Notes: generated by a model from the sequence alone, not told the origin. Counted from the stretch's first letter, positions 17,236-25,368 are shown. The stretch: 64,000 nucleotides of DNA from Quadrisphaera setariae (GCF_008041935.1 NZ_VKAC01000016.1:31804-95803); one strand, 5' to 3'. Numbers and translations are program-made.

Positions 17236-17795
17236 CGGGCGGCCGCCGGGAGCTCCCGGCGCCAGGAGCGCCACCCGAACGCGCAGAGCATCACGAAGCC
17301 GGCGTAGAGCAGTGCCGTGGCGTGCAGGCCCTGCGAGGCGTACAGGCCCACGAGCCACACGTCGGTGACGATCCACACCAGCCACGTGCCGAGCAGCTTC
17401 CGGTCGAGCATGAGCTGGGCCACCAGGCTGAGGGCCGTGGTGCCGGCGTCGGCGACCGGGGCGGGGTCGTCGCTGCGCACGAGCACCGCCCACAGCAGGG
17501 CGCCGAGGACGACGGCGGACGCGACCGCCACCGGCCACGCCCAGGGCGGGGTGGCGCGCACCCGCAGGCGGGTGCGCCCCGGCCCGCCGCGCACCCACCA
17601 GAACCACCCGAGCGCGCTGAGGGCCACGTAGACCACCTGCAGCCCCGCCTGCGCGTACAGGCCGCCGGTGGTGAAGAGCCACCCGAAGGCCAGGCACCCG
17701 AGGATGCCCACCGGGTAGGTCGAGGGTCGCTGGAGGACCGCCAGGAGCACGCTGGCCGCGCTCGCGACCACGCCGACGCCTTCGAGCCACCCCAC
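17232..17795 (-). CDS. pnuC: PnuC-type nicotinamide riboside transporter
   Basis: A 187-aa membrane protein with about seven hydrophobic segments, the usual size for PnuC. Family-typical stretches are TYPVGILGCLAFGWLF, YAQAGLQVVYVALSALGWFWWV and the C-terminal LGTWLVWIVTDVWLVGLYA. The start is taken as GTG 17795 because TACGGT lies 8 nt upstream, fitting a leaderless promoter. PnuC lets nicotinamide riboside diffuse in; trapping is done by the kinase encoded just downstream (GTGA overlap). Confidence 0.88.
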   Translation of the reverse strand: MGWLEGVGVVASAASVLLAVLQRPSTYPVGILGCLAFGWLFTTGGLYAQAGLQVVYVALSALGWFWWVRGGPGRTRLRVRATPPWAWPVAVASAVVLGALLWAVLVRSDDPAPVADAGTTALSLVAQLMLDRKLLGTWLVWIVTDVWLVGLYASQGLHATALLYAGFVMLCAFGWRSWRRELPAAAR

Positions 17796-17803
17796 GACCG
17801 GCG

Positions 17804-17809
17804 ACCGTA
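17804..17809 (-). promoter_or_regulatory. -10 element for pnuC operon
   Basis: TACGGT on the minus strand ends 8 nt before GTG 17795, so transcription should start at or next to the start codon. It would drive the whole seven-gene pnuC-nadR-MoxR-VWA-ligase operon, since no other clear gap exists downstream. Confidence 0.45.
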
Positions 17810-17842
17810 GCCGCTGCCCGTGACGCCGTCGGCGGGGACTGG

Positions 17843-17848
17843 CAGGCT
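17843..17848 (+). promoter_or_regulatory. -10 element for LLM oxidoreductase
   Basis: CAGGCT ends 7 nt before GTG 17856, consistent with a leaderless transcript and with choosing this start over GTG 17820. Confidence 0.35.
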
Positions 17849-17855
17849 CGGGTCC

Positions 17856-18752
17856 GTGCCCAGCAGCGCCGCTCAGCAGCAGCCGTCGTCGTCCGCCCCG
17901 TCGTCGCCGGCGGTGGGGGTGGTCGTCCGCCCGCAGCAGCCGCCGGAGGCGCTGCGGGAGCACGCCACCACCGCCGAGCAGGCCGGCGCCCACGAGCTGT
18001 GGCTCTGGGAGGACTGCTTCTGGGCGGGGGGCCTGACCTCCTCGGCGCTGGCGCTGGCGTGGACCTCCTCGATCCGCGTCGGCCTGGGGCTCATGCCCGT
18101 GCCGCTGCGCAACCCGGCGCTGACGTCCATGGAGGTCGCGGCGCTGGCGCGGGCGTTCCCGGGGCGCTTCCTGCCGGGCGTGGGTCACGGGGTGCTCGAC
18201 TGGATGGGGCAGGTCGGTGCGCGCGAGGCGTCACCGATGACGCTGCTGCGCGAGCACCTCGACGTGCTCGCACCCCTGCTGCGGGGGGAGCGGGTCAGCG
18301 CCGACGGCCGCTACGTCCACCTCGACGGCGTGCAGCTCGACCACCCGCCGCAGGTGGTGCCGCCGCTGCTCGTGGGCGCGCGCGGCCCGAAGACGCTGGC
18401 GCTGGCGGGGGAGCGCTCCGACGGCGTCATCCTCGACGCCGGTCCGTCCCCGGAGGAGGTGGCCGCCTCCGTCGGGCACACCGGCCGGGCCGGTGACGAC
18501 GCCTTCCACGTGGTGGTGTTCGTGCCGTCCGCGGTGGGGGACGGCGCGCGCGAGCGCATCGACGCCGAGGCCGACGGGTGGGGCAACCACCGCCCGGCCG
18601 CGCCGCTGGTGGGGTCCGCCGACGAGGTGGCCGCGCTCGTGCGGGCCTACGGCGAGGCCGGCGCGACGTCCGTGGTGCTGCAGCCCGTGGGGGACGGGAC
18701 GGACGCGCTCGACGTCGTGCGCCTCGCGGGGGCGGCCGCAGCGCTCGTCTGA
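17856..18752 (+). CDS. LLM-class (F420-dependent-like) oxidoreductase
   Basis: A 298-aa TIM-barrel protein of the bacterial luciferase-like family. It shows ELWLWEDCFWAGGLTSSALALA, the barrel segment SIRVGLGLMPVPLRNPALTSMEVAALA and the GRFLPGVGHGV strand, and later PPLLVGARGPKTLALAGERSDGVIL. Actinobacterial members mostly use coenzyme F420; FMN is also possible. Substrate unknown. The N-terminus is low-complexity Ser/Pro/Gln until about residue 18. GTG 17820 is an alternative start. It is divergent from pnuC. Confidence 0.85.
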   Translation: MPSSAAQQQPSSSAPSSPAVGVVVRPQQPPEALREHATTAEQAGAHELWLWEDCFWAGGLTSSALALAWTSSIRVGLGLMPVPLRNPALTSMEVAALARAFPGRFLPGVGHGVLDWMGQVGAREASPMTLLREHLDVLAPLLRGERVSADGRYVHLDGVQLDHPPQVVPPLLVGARGPKTLALAGERSDGVILDAGPSPEEVAASVGHTGRAGDDAFHVVVFVPSAVGDGARERIDAEADGWGNHRPAAPLVGSADEVAALVRAYGEAGATSVVLQPVGDGTDALDVVRLAGAAAALV

Positions 18753-18795
18753 CGTCTGAGGTGTGGACCGCGCGCGACGGGGTACTGCACCCACC

Positions 18796-19665
18796 GTGAG
18801 TGACACGACGCAGAAGACCGGAGCCGTCCCGACGATCACGCTCAACGACGGCCGCACCATCCCGCAGCTGGGCTTCGGGGTGTTCCAGGTGCCCCCGGAG
18901 GACACCGCCGAGGTGACCGGGCGGGCGATCGAGATCGGCTACCGCCACATCGACACCGCTGAGATGTACGGGAACGAGAAGGGCGTCGGCGAGGCCGTGC
19001 GCGCCTCCGGACTCGACCGCGACGAGTTCTTCATCACCAGCAAGCTCAACAACGGCTTCCACCGACCCGACGACGCGCGGGCCGCGTTCTCGACGACGCT
19101 GTCCGAGCTGGGGGTGGAGCAGGTCGACCTGTTCCTCATCCACTGGCCGCTGCCCACGCTGTACGACGGCGACTTCCCCGCCACCTGGCGGGTCCTGGAG
19201 GAGTTCTACCGCGACGGCCGCGCCCGCTCGATCGGCGTCTCCAACTTCACGCCCCACCAGCTCCGCCGCCTGGCCCGCGAGACGGAGATCACCCCGGCGG
19301 TGAACCAGATCGAGGTCCACCCCTACTTCACCAACGACGAGACCCGGGCCTACGGCGTCGACCACCAGATCGCCACCGAGGCCTGGTCGCCCATCGCCCA
19401 GGGCCGCGTCCTCGACGACCCCACCATCTCGGAGATCGCCGAGCGCGTCGGGAAGTCGACGGCGCAGGTGACGCTGCGCTGGCACGTCGAGCGCGGCGAC
19501 ATCGTCTTCCCCAAGTCGGTGACCACCGAGCGCATGCAGGCCAACTTCGAGATCTTCGACTTCGAGCTGGCCGACTCCGACGTCGCCGCCATCAGCGCCC
19601 TCGACAAGGGCGAGGCCGGCCGCACCGGCCCGAACCCCGAGACGTTCGACTACGTCCCCAGCTGA
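18796..19665 (+). CDS. Aldo/keto reductase
   Basis: A 289-aa NADPH-dependent AKR of the 2,5-diketo-gluconate reductase type. Signature 1 is GYRHIDTAEMYGNEKGVGEA (catalytic Asp and Tyr), the catalytic Lys is in FFITSKLNN, and the His is in LFLIHWPLP. The C-terminal cofactor region has IVFPKSVTTERMQANFEIF. GTG 18796 is chosen over an in-frame start at 18763 because the family begins shortly before TITLNDGRTIPQLGFG. A TACTGC hexamer 7 nt upstream could be a leaderless -10. It is followed by a convergent inverted repeat. Confidence 0.9.
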   Translation: MSDTTQKTGAVPTITLNDGRTIPQLGFGVFQVPPEDTAEVTGRAIEIGYRHIDTAEMYGNEKGVGEAVRASGLDRDEFFITSKLNNGFHRPDDARAAFSTTLSELGVEQVDLFLIHWPLPTLYDGDFPATWRVLEEFYRDGRARSIGVSNFTPHQLRRLARETEITPAVNQIEVHPYFTNDETRAYGVDHQIATEAWSPIAQGRVLDDPTISEIAERVGKSTAQVTLRWHVERGDIVFPKSVTTERMQANFEIFDFELADSDVAAISALDKGEAGRTGPNPETFDYVPS

Positions 19666-19672
19666 CGCGGCC

Positions 19673-19717
19673 GACGCGGGTCCGACACCGTGCAGCTCAC
19701 GAGGTCGGGCCCGCGTC
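19673..19717. terminator. Possible convergent terminator
   Basis: A 14-bp inverted repeat with one G-T wobble (19673-19686 with 19704-19717) and a 17-nt loop lies just after the aldo/keto reductase stop. Its right arm is inside the last codons of the convergent sucraseferredoxin-like gene. The loop is long for an intrinsic terminator. Confidence 0.4.
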
Positions 19718-20656
19718 CAGCAGCTCCCAGGTGCGGGCGTGCTGCGCCACCGCGGCGCCGCACGTGAGGCGCTGAGGGCTCTCCACGTGGCGCTGGCGCA
19801 CCCGCACCGCCAGGGGTGAGCCGTCCGCGAGGTCGAAGACCACCCGCCACGGCGCGTCGGCGTCCGCACCCTCGCGCGTCGCGGAGACCGGCACAAGGTC
19901 GCGCACCTCGGCGCGGCCCAGCGCCTGGCGCGCCAGCACGTCGGCGGCCTGCACCACCATCGCGTCGCAGCAGCGTCCGCGCAGCAGCGCCGGCACCACA
20001 CGACCCACCGCCGTCGCCTCCACCACCGCGGCAGCGTCCGCGGTGTCCACGCGCCCGTAGGTCCAGCCGGTCGGCAGGGACAGCAGGTTGGCGGCGAACC
20101 TGTCCCCGCCCAGGTGGGAGCACTCCCACACCCGCGACGGCGCCAGCTCGGCCAGCGCCGCGGCCAGCGGGCGGCCCCGCCGCGCGCAGCACCAGTCCTT
20201 GCGCCCGTGCGTGCACACGAGCAGCGGCCCGCCGTCGGAGGTGTCGAGGTCCGTCCAGCCCTCCGGCGAGCGCGCCGCCTGGACGACCTCGGCCACCGAG
20301 CACGACCGGGTGATGACGCGCTCGCGGTCTCGGCGCACCGAGACCCGCATGAGCACGCGCTCGCCGTCGTCACCGGCAGCGGCGCGCAGGACGCTCGCGC
20401 CGGGCCGGCGCACCAGCAGCAGCTTGGCGCCGATCGAGGCGGCCACCTCCTTGAGCGCCGCGGTGGCCGCGTCGCCCAGCCGGGAGGACGGCACACCCCC
20501 AGGCCCCCACGGGCCGGGCTCCTCCACCAGCAGGAAGCCGCGCGTGGTGCTCGCCGAGCCCAGCACGGGCTCGCCGCGCTGCTGCGACTCGGCGGCGCAG
20601 GAGTAGCGCCGGTCGGCCGGGGTGAGGCCCTCGGGGGCTGAGGACGCGGTGAGCAC
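19697..20656 (-). CDS. Sucraseferredoxin-like protein
   Basis: A 319-aa protein of the Suc_Fer-like family, which has a thioredoxin-like [2Fe-2S] fold. Family marks are YSCAAES near the N-terminus, LLVCTHGRKDWCCARRGRPL in the middle (Cys ligands) and WECSHLGGDRFAANLLSLP (Cys/His). Electron transfer is the likely role. The start is GTG 20656, the only canonical codon near the expected N-terminus. It is 20 bp downstream of the JmjC oxygenase gene, so it is a candidate electron source or partner for it (inference). Confidence 0.85.
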   Translation of the reverse strand: MLTASSAPEGLTPADRRYSCAAESQQRGEPVLGSASTTRGFLLVEEPGPWGPGGVPSSRLGDAATAALKEVAASIGAKLLLVRRPGASVLRAAAGDDGERVLMRVSVRRDRERVITRSCSVAEVVQAARSPEGWTDLDTSDGGPLLVCTHGRKDWCCARRGRPLAAALAELAPSRVWECSHLGGDRFAANLLSLPTGWTYGRVDTADAAAVVEATAVGRVVPALLRGRCCDAMVVQAADVLARQALGRAEVRDLVPVSATREGADADAPWRVVFDLADGSPLAVRVRQRHVESPQRLTCGAAVAQHARTWELLDAGPTS

Positions 20657-20676
20657 CCCGACCGGCTGGTCGGACG

Positions 20677-21996
20677 TCAGCTCGTGCCCTCCGGCACCTG
20701 CCCGGCGGGCACGAGGACCCGCTCGCGCAGCAGCCGCCGCAGGAGCACCTGCGCGTCGTCGGCGTCGATCGCCACCCCGGAGCCGGCCAGGGACGACGGC
20801 GACGACGGCCCCGCCAGCGCCGCGCGCAGCGCCGGCTCGACCCACCCGGGGAAGCTGACCGTGCGCTGGTCGACGCGCAGCTCCACGCGGTCGCCGGCCA
20901 CCTCGACCCGCGCGTGCAGCCCGATCCGCGGACGCACCGCGCCGTCGGCGCCGAGCGTGCGGGCCGCGCGGTCCTGGGACAGCGGGCCCACGGGCTCCAG
21001 GGGCACCGCCTGGCGGCGCCGGGCTGCCACGACGCGCTCGACGGCGTCGTCGTCGAGCTGCTCCAGCCACGCCAGGGCGGCGCGGCGGAACACGGCGACG
21101 TCGCTCTCGAGGCCGGTGGGCCCCTCGGCCTCCACCGGCAGCGGCAGGGCCCGGCGCAGGGCGAGGGAGTCCTCGCCACCCCCCTTCCCTGCCGACGCGA
21201 GGAGGTCGGTGAGCACGTCCTGCCAGGTGGTGGCCAGCAGGCCCACCGTGAGGTGGATGGAGCGGTCGTCCGTCGTCTGCGCCGAGTGCAGGTAGCCGCG
21301 GGGCAGGTACAGCGCGTCGCCGGGCTCCAGCACGGTGTCGACGAGGGGCTCCCGGCCGCCCACGGGGTCGGGCCCGAGGTCCTTGCTCGGCTGCGTGCGC
21401 AGCGGCAGCTCCACCGCCGGCGGGTGGATCGTCCAGTGCTTGCGCCCGTCGACCTGCAGCACGAGCACGTCGTGGGTGTCGTGGTGGGGCTTGAAGCCCT
21501 GCGCGCCGGGCGGGGTCACGTAGACGTTCGTCTGGGTCTGGCAGCCGAGCTCGGCGGCGAGGTCGCGGCAGAACACCCCGAGCGCCGGCCACACGCGGTG
21601 CAGCGCGTTGAGCACGATGGTGGCGCCCTCGGCGTGGTTCCTCGCGATGCCGTCCGGGTCGGGCAGGTCGCCCAGGCGCTGGTTGCCGGCGTTCGCGGCG
21701 CGCGTGTAGCTGGACCGCGGCAGGGTCACGCCGTCCCTGACCATGGCGAAGAACGGCGTGCGCAGGCCGCGCGGGCCCAGCAGCGCGTCGACGTCGGCGG
21801 GGGAGAGCAGGTCGTCGAAGCCGCGCGCCAGGGCGTGCCCGCGGTCGGCGGCGCGCACCAGCAGCGGAGCGCGGTTCCAGTGCTCGGCCGCGAAGCGCTC
21901 GGGCGTGGTGCCGAAGCAGCGGGCCAGCGGAGACGGACCGGCCCCGGTCCCCGCGGGGACCGGGGCCGCCAGCTCGCGCTCGAGCTCAGCCGTCAC
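20677..21996 (-). CDS. JmjC/cupin_4 Fe(II)/2-oxoglutarate oxygenase
   Basis: A 439-aa protein resembling the ribosomal-oxygenase branch of JmjC hydroxylases (YcfD/RoxA, NO66, MINA53). From GTG 21996 the iron ligands are His171-x-Asp173 in FKPHHDTHDVLVLQVDG and His237 in ALYLPRGYLHSAQ. WTIHPP follows the first motif as in that family. The C-terminal part looks like the dimer/winged-helix region. The start overlaps almost directly with the preceding 76-aa peptide gene (TGA, one nt, GTG), so the two are translationally coupled. Substrate could be a ribosomal protein or the acidic repeat peptide itself. Confidence 0.85.
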   Translation of the reverse strand: MTAELERELAAPVPAGTGAGPSPLARCFGTTPERFAAEHWNRAPLLVRAADRGHALARGFDDLLSPADVDALLGPRGLRTPFFAMVRDGVTLPRSSYTRAANAGNQRLGDLPDPDGIARNHAEGATIVLNALHRVWPALGVFCRDLAAELGCQTQTNVYVTPPGAQGFKPHHDTHDVLVLQVDGRKHWTIHPPAVELPLRTQPSKDLGPDPVGGREPLVDTVLEPGDALYLPRGYLHSAQTTDDRSIHLTVGLLATTWQDVLTDLLASAGKGGGEDSLALRRALPLPVEAEGPTGLESDVAVFRRAALAWLEQLDDDAVERVVAARRRQAVPLEPVGPLSQDRAARTLGADGAVRPRIGLHARVEVAGDRVELRVDQRTVSFPGWVEPALRAALAGPSSPSSLAGSGVAIDADDAQVLLRRLLRERVLVPAGQVPEGTS

Positions 21997-21997
21997 G

Positions 21998-22228
21998 TCA
22001 GCTGTTCGCAGGGTCGACGCCCGCGGGGTCGGAGCCGGCCGGGTCGACCTGGGTGCTGTCGGAGTCGCCGGAGTCGGCGTCGCCACCGGAGCCGCCGGCG
22101 GGGTCCACGCCGGCCGGGTCGGAGCCGGCCGGGTCGACCTGGGTGGCGTCGGAGTCGCCGGAGTCGGCGTCTCCGCCCGCCCCGCCCGCTCCGGTGGTCG
22201 TGGTGATGTCGTCGTCGTTGAGGGACAT
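21998..22228 (-). CDS. Acidic tandem-repeat peptide, 76 aa
   Basis: A 76-aa peptide starting at ATG 22228 with a strong AGGAGG 4 nt before it. The first 12 residues (MSLNDDDITTTT) look like a distinct leader. The rest is two 27-residue repeats (residues 18-44 and 48-74) that differ at one position and contain ADSGDSD, TQVDP and repeated DPAG. It has no Lys, Arg, His, Cys or aromatic residue, so it is extremely acidic and probably unfolded. It is coupled to a JmjC oxygenase and a sucraseferredoxin-like gene. I do not recognise the family. A modified-peptide precursor or a hydroxylase substrate is the main idea. Confidence 0.75.
   Translation of the reverse strand: MSLNDDDITTTTGAGGAGGDADSGDSDATQVDPAGSDPAGVDPAGGSGGDADSGDSDSTQVDPAGSDPAGVDPANS
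22007..22177 (-). repeat. 90-bp-period direct repeat inside peptide gene
   Basis: Two 81-nt copies (22097-22177 and 22007-22087) start 90 nt apart and encode the duplicated peptide repeat. The shared core beginning GTCGGAGCCGGCCGGGTC on the plus strand recurs at 22028 and 22118. Near-identity at DNA level suggests recent duplication or ongoing copy-number change. Confidence 0.85.
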
Positions 22229-22306
22229 GCGGCCTCCTGCTCGTGCACCGACCCGGTCGGGCGGTGCTCGACCATCGTGCCCGCCGGGGTCCGGACCCGC
22301 ACCCGC

Positions 22307-23926
22307 TCAGGGGGTGCGCACGGCCATGACGACGACGTCGTCGGCGGGGCGCCCCGGCAGCGCCGCGGCGAGCAGCGCGTCCAGCAGCTCCTCCAGCGAG
22401 GCGCCGGCGTGCTCGGCCACGAGCGGCCCCAGCAGCGCCGCGAGCTCGGCGGTGCCCTCGTCGAGGTCGCGGTCGCGCCGCTCCACCAGCCCGTCGCTGT
22501 GCAGGAGCAGCACCGAGCCCGACGGCACCGTCACCACGTGGTCGGTGCGGTGGGTGCTCGGGTCGACGCCGAGCAGCAGCTCCGGGGGGCGCGAGAGCAC
22601 CCGCGTGCGCCCGTCCGGCGGCACCAGCAGCGGGGGCGGGTGCCCGGCGTTGGCCCACCGCCAGCTCCGCGCGCCCGCGCGGCCCGGCGGGGTGAGCACC
22701 CCGGCCACCACGGTGGCCGGCGCGGGCACGTCCAGGCGCCAGAACGCGTCGTCAGCGGCCGTCAGCGCCCGCGACGGGAGCCCGTCGACGGCCAGCAGGA
22801 AGGAGCGCAGGGCCCCGCTGGCGCGCCCCATCACCGCCGCGGCCTCGACGTCGTGGCCGGCCACGTCGCCCACCACGAGGGCCAGCCGGCCGCCGTCGAG
22901 GGGGACGGCGTCGTGCCAGTCGCCCCCCACGTGGTCGCGGCGCCCCGCCGGCAGGTAGCGCGCCGCCAGCTCCACGTCCAGCCCGCGGGGCAGCGGCGCC
23001 AGCAGCGCGCGCTGCAGCACCTCGGCGGCGCTGGCGCGGTCGGCCAGCAGCAGCGCGCGCCGCACCGCCTGCCCGGTGGCGCCGGCGGAGGCGCGCACCA
23101 CGTCGAGCACGCCGCCGCTGACGCGCCCGTCCTCGCGCCAGCCCACGGTCAGGGCCCCGACCACGGAGTCCTCCGCGACCAGCGGCACCACAAGCCCCGA
23201 GCGCAGGCCGGAGCGCCGGACGCGGTCGGCGACCTCGGGGAAGAGCGCCCCGACGTCCTCGAGGCGCTCGAAGACCAGCTCCTCACCGGTGCGGCACACG
23301 TGGGGGGCCGGCCCGGCGTGCTCCAGCGGCAGGTCGGCCCAGGCCTCCTCGACCGCGGGGTCGATCTGCGCGCGGGACGCGGTGCGCACGCGCCGGGTGG
23401 ACCAGTCCACCACCGACAGCCCGCCGTAGTCCGCTCCGAGCTTCTCCGTGGCCACGGTCACGACGGCCGAGGCGACCTCGTCGAGCGTGCGGGCCGCGCC
23501 CAGCGCCGTGGACACCTCCAGCACCAGGCGGGTGCGCTCCAGGGAGTCCGCCAGCTGCTCGGCCGCCCGCCGCCGCTCGTCGGCGCTGCGGGCCACCACC
23601 AGCAGCAGCCCGTCGAGCGGGACCGCCTGCAGCTCGTACCAGCGCGGCCCGCCGATCCGCGCCTCCCACGTGGTGGTGGCGCCGGTGCGCGCCGCGCGGC
23701 GCAGCGGCTCCTCGCTCGTGGAGGTGCCGGGCACCGCGTCCCACAGCACCCGGCCCACCACGGCGGCGGGGTCGAGCCCGCTGGCCGAGGCGGCCGCGGG
23801 GCTCACCCACAGCACCTCCCAGCCCGGTCCGAGGACGGCGACGGGGTCGGGGATGCTGGCCAGCGCCCGCAGCCACCAGCCCGCGGGCACGGTGGCGGTG
23901 GTCCCGCCGTCGTCGCCCAGGTGCAC
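22307..23926 (-). CDS. PAS-GAF-PP2C (SpoIIE/RsbU-type) serine phosphatase
   Basis: A 539-aa signalling phosphatase. A PAS-like domain lies at about 20-110 (LASIPDPVAVLGPGWEVLWVS), a GAF domain at about 135-290 (EKLGADYGGLSVVD, GLRSGLVVPLV), and a PP2C/SpoIIE domain from about 310 to the end. The PP2C domain has metal-binding Asp residues in HVGGDWHDAVPL, LVVGDVAGHDVEAA and LLLHSDGLVE. Such proteins dephosphorylate anti-sigma-factor antagonists in partner-switching stress circuits. No cognate anti-sigma/antagonist genes are adjacent. The GTG start at 23926 is plausible; upstream gene is 57 bp away. Confidence 0.88.
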   Translation of the reverse strand: MHLGDDGGTTATVPAGWWLRALASIPDPVAVLGPGWEVLWVSPAAASASGLDPAAVVGRVLWDAVPGTSTSEEPLRRAARTGATTTWEARIGGPRWYELQAVPLDGLLLVVARSADERRRAAEQLADSLERTRLVLEVSTALGAARTLDEVASAVVTVATEKLGADYGGLSVVDWSTRRVRTASRAQIDPAVEEAWADLPLEHAGPAPHVCRTGEELVFERLEDVGALFPEVADRVRRSGLRSGLVVPLVAEDSVVGALTVGWREDGRVSGGVLDVVRASAGATGQAVRRALLLADRASAAEVLQRALLAPLPRGLDVELAARYLPAGRRDHVGGDWHDAVPLDGGRLALVVGDVAGHDVEAAAVMGRASGALRSFLLAVDGLPSRALTAADDAFWRLDVPAPATVVAGVLTPPGRAGARSWRWANAGHPPPLLVPPDGRTRVLSRPPELLLGVDPSTHRTDHVVTVPSGSVLLLHSDGLVERRDRDLDEGTAELAALLGPLVAEHAGASLEELLDALLAAALPGRPADDVVVMAVRTP

Positions 23927-23983
23927 CGCCAGATCGAACCACGCCCCGCCGACGGCCGGGAGGCCCCTGGGCGTCCGCTGTGC

Positions 23984-25000
23984 TCACAGGCCGAGCAGGC
24001 GCACCCCCGCGTAGGCCACGCCGGCCACGAGGACCCACGACACGATGCCGAGGACCAGCGAGCGCCCGCCGGTGCGCACGAGCACGCGCAGCCGGATCCC
24101 CGTGCCGAGGGCGTACAGGGCCGCCACGAGCAGCACCGTCTGCACCAGCTGGGCCGCGTCGAGCAGCCCGGTGGGCAGCAGCCTCGTGCTCCGGACCGCC
24201 ACGGCGAGCAGGAAGCCCACGACGAACAGCGGCAGCAGCGGCACCCGGGCGCGCGAGGTGCCGTCGTCGTCGGCGGCGGCCCGGGAGCGAGCGGCGCGCC
24301 GCGCCGCCAGCCCGACCCCCGCCACCAGCGGCGCCAGCAGCGCCACCCGCGCGAGCTTGACGACGACGGCGGTCTGCAGGGCCCCGTCCACGCGGCTCGC
24401 GGTGGCCACGACCTGCCCGACGTCGTGGACGCTCGCCCCCACCCACGCCCCGAAGGCCACCGGGTCGAGCCCCAGCGGCCCCGCCAGCGGCGGCAGCACG
24501 AGGATCGCGAGCGAGCCGCAGAGGGTCACGAGCGCCACGGCGGTGGTGACGTCGTCCTTGCGGGCCTTCGCCAGCGGCTCCACCGCGGCGATGGCGGAGG
24601 CCCCGCAGATGGAGAAGCCGGTGGACACGAGCAGGCTCCGGCCCGGCGGCAGGCCGAGGGCGCGCCCCAGGAGCAGCGTGCCGGCGAACGTCACCGCCAC
24701 GGTGACGACGACGACGACCAGGCCCTGCCAGCCCAGCGCGAGCACGGCGCCGAGCGGCAGCTGCAGGCCCAGGAGCACCACCGCGGTGCGCAGCAGCCTG
24801 CGGCTGGCGAAGGCGGTGCCGGGGGCCAGGGCGGCGCGCTGCAGGCCGGTGTTGGCCACCAGCAGGCCGAGCACGACGGCCACCGTGGTCGGCCCGAGGC
24901 CCGGCACCAGGGAGGACACCCCGAACGCGAGCGCCGCGGCCGCCGCCGCGGCGAGCAGGCCGGGCAGGAGCGGGCGCACCGACGCCTCAGGGGCGCGCAC
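23984..25000 (-). CDS. YeiH-family putative sulfate exporter
   Basis: A 338-aa, about 10-segment membrane protein of the YeiH/Cons_hypoth698 family. It has VVLGLLVANTGLQ, LLRTAVVLLGLQL, the conserved LLVSTGFSICGASAIAAVEPLAKARKDD, and GAWVGASVHDVGQVVATAS. Family members are annotated as sulfate exporters on limited evidence; some respond to sulfite or taurine. Its GTG start lies 14 nt inside the end of the upstream small membrane protein gene, so the two are one operon. Confidence 0.88.
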   Translation of the reverse strand: MRAPEASVRPLLPGLLAAAAAAALAFGVSSLVPGLGPTTVAVVLGLLVANTGLQRAALAPGTAFASRRLLRTAVVLLGLQLPLGAVLALGWQGLVVVVVTVAVTFAGTLLLGRALGLPPGRSLLVSTGFSICGASAIAAVEPLAKARKDDVTTAVALVTLCGSLAILVLPPLAGPLGLDPVAFGAWVGASVHDVGQVVATASRVDGALQTAVVVKLARVALLAPLVAGVGLAARRAARSRAAADDDGTSRARVPLLPLFVVGFLLAVAVRSTRLLPTGLLDAAQLVQTVLLVAALYALGTGIRLRVLVRTGGRSLVLGIVSWVLVAGVAYAGVRLLGL

Positions 25001-25286
25001 GGCGCGACCGGCGGCCCAGCAGGGGGAGCACCAGCAGGAGCACCAGGGCCAGTGCGGCCCCGGCGGCAGCGCCCGCCCACGCCGGCCCGGTCAGGAAGGC
25101 GCCCGCGCCGCCCTTCGGGCCCAGGGCGTACCCGGCGAACCCCCCGGCGAACGCGAGGACCACCCCGAGCAGCACGGCGGTCGAAGGCGCGGGCCGGCGC
25201 CTGCGGGGGGACAGGAGGAGCCCGGCGACGCCGGCGACGGCCCCCAGGACGACGAGGGTCGCGACCCCGACCACCACGCGCTGCAC
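24987..25286 (-). CDS. Small membrane protein, 99 aa
   Basis: A 99-aa protein with three hydrophobic segments (about residues 5-25, 37-57 and 66-90), separated by a basic SPRRRRPAPS loop and a GPKGGAGAF loop. It ends in a basic GRRSRRARP tail, suggesting a cytoplasmic C-terminus. I recognise no family. It overlaps the YeiH-type transporter gene by 14 nt and may work with it. It is divergent from the SAM-riboswitch transcription unit. Confidence 0.65.
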   Translation of the reverse strand: MQRVVVGVATLVVLGAVAGVAGLLLSPRRRRPAPSTAVLLGVVLAFAGGFAGYALGPKGGAGAFLTGPAWAGAAAGAALALVLLLVLPLLGRRSRRARP

Positions 25287-25329
25287 GCCGCCACGCTAGC
25301 CACCGCCTCGGCCGCTTGGTGACCCCGCG

Positions 25330-25359
25330 TTGACACGACGCGGACCGCCGGGGGACGAT
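25330..25359 (+). promoter_or_regulatory. Promoter of riboswitch-flavin reductase unit
   Basis: A consensus -35 TTGACA at 25330-25335 is followed after 18 nt by GACGAT at 25354-25359, a fair -10. Transcription would start just before the SAM riboswitch. No other sigma-70-like pair this strong was noticed in the window. Confidence 0.6.
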
Positions 25360-25368
25360 CGGCGCCGC

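Noticed and set aside
21997..22302. N-terminal extension of the JmjC gene in its own frame
   Set aside because: It overlaps the repeat peptide in another frame, has no ribosome binding site and translates to Pro/Thr/Arg repeats. The peptide frame has AGGAGG before its ATG.
21743..25333. A 1196-codon plus-strand frame opposite the JmjC, phosphatase and YeiH genes
   Set aside because: Same GC-driven antisense effect; low-complexity translation.
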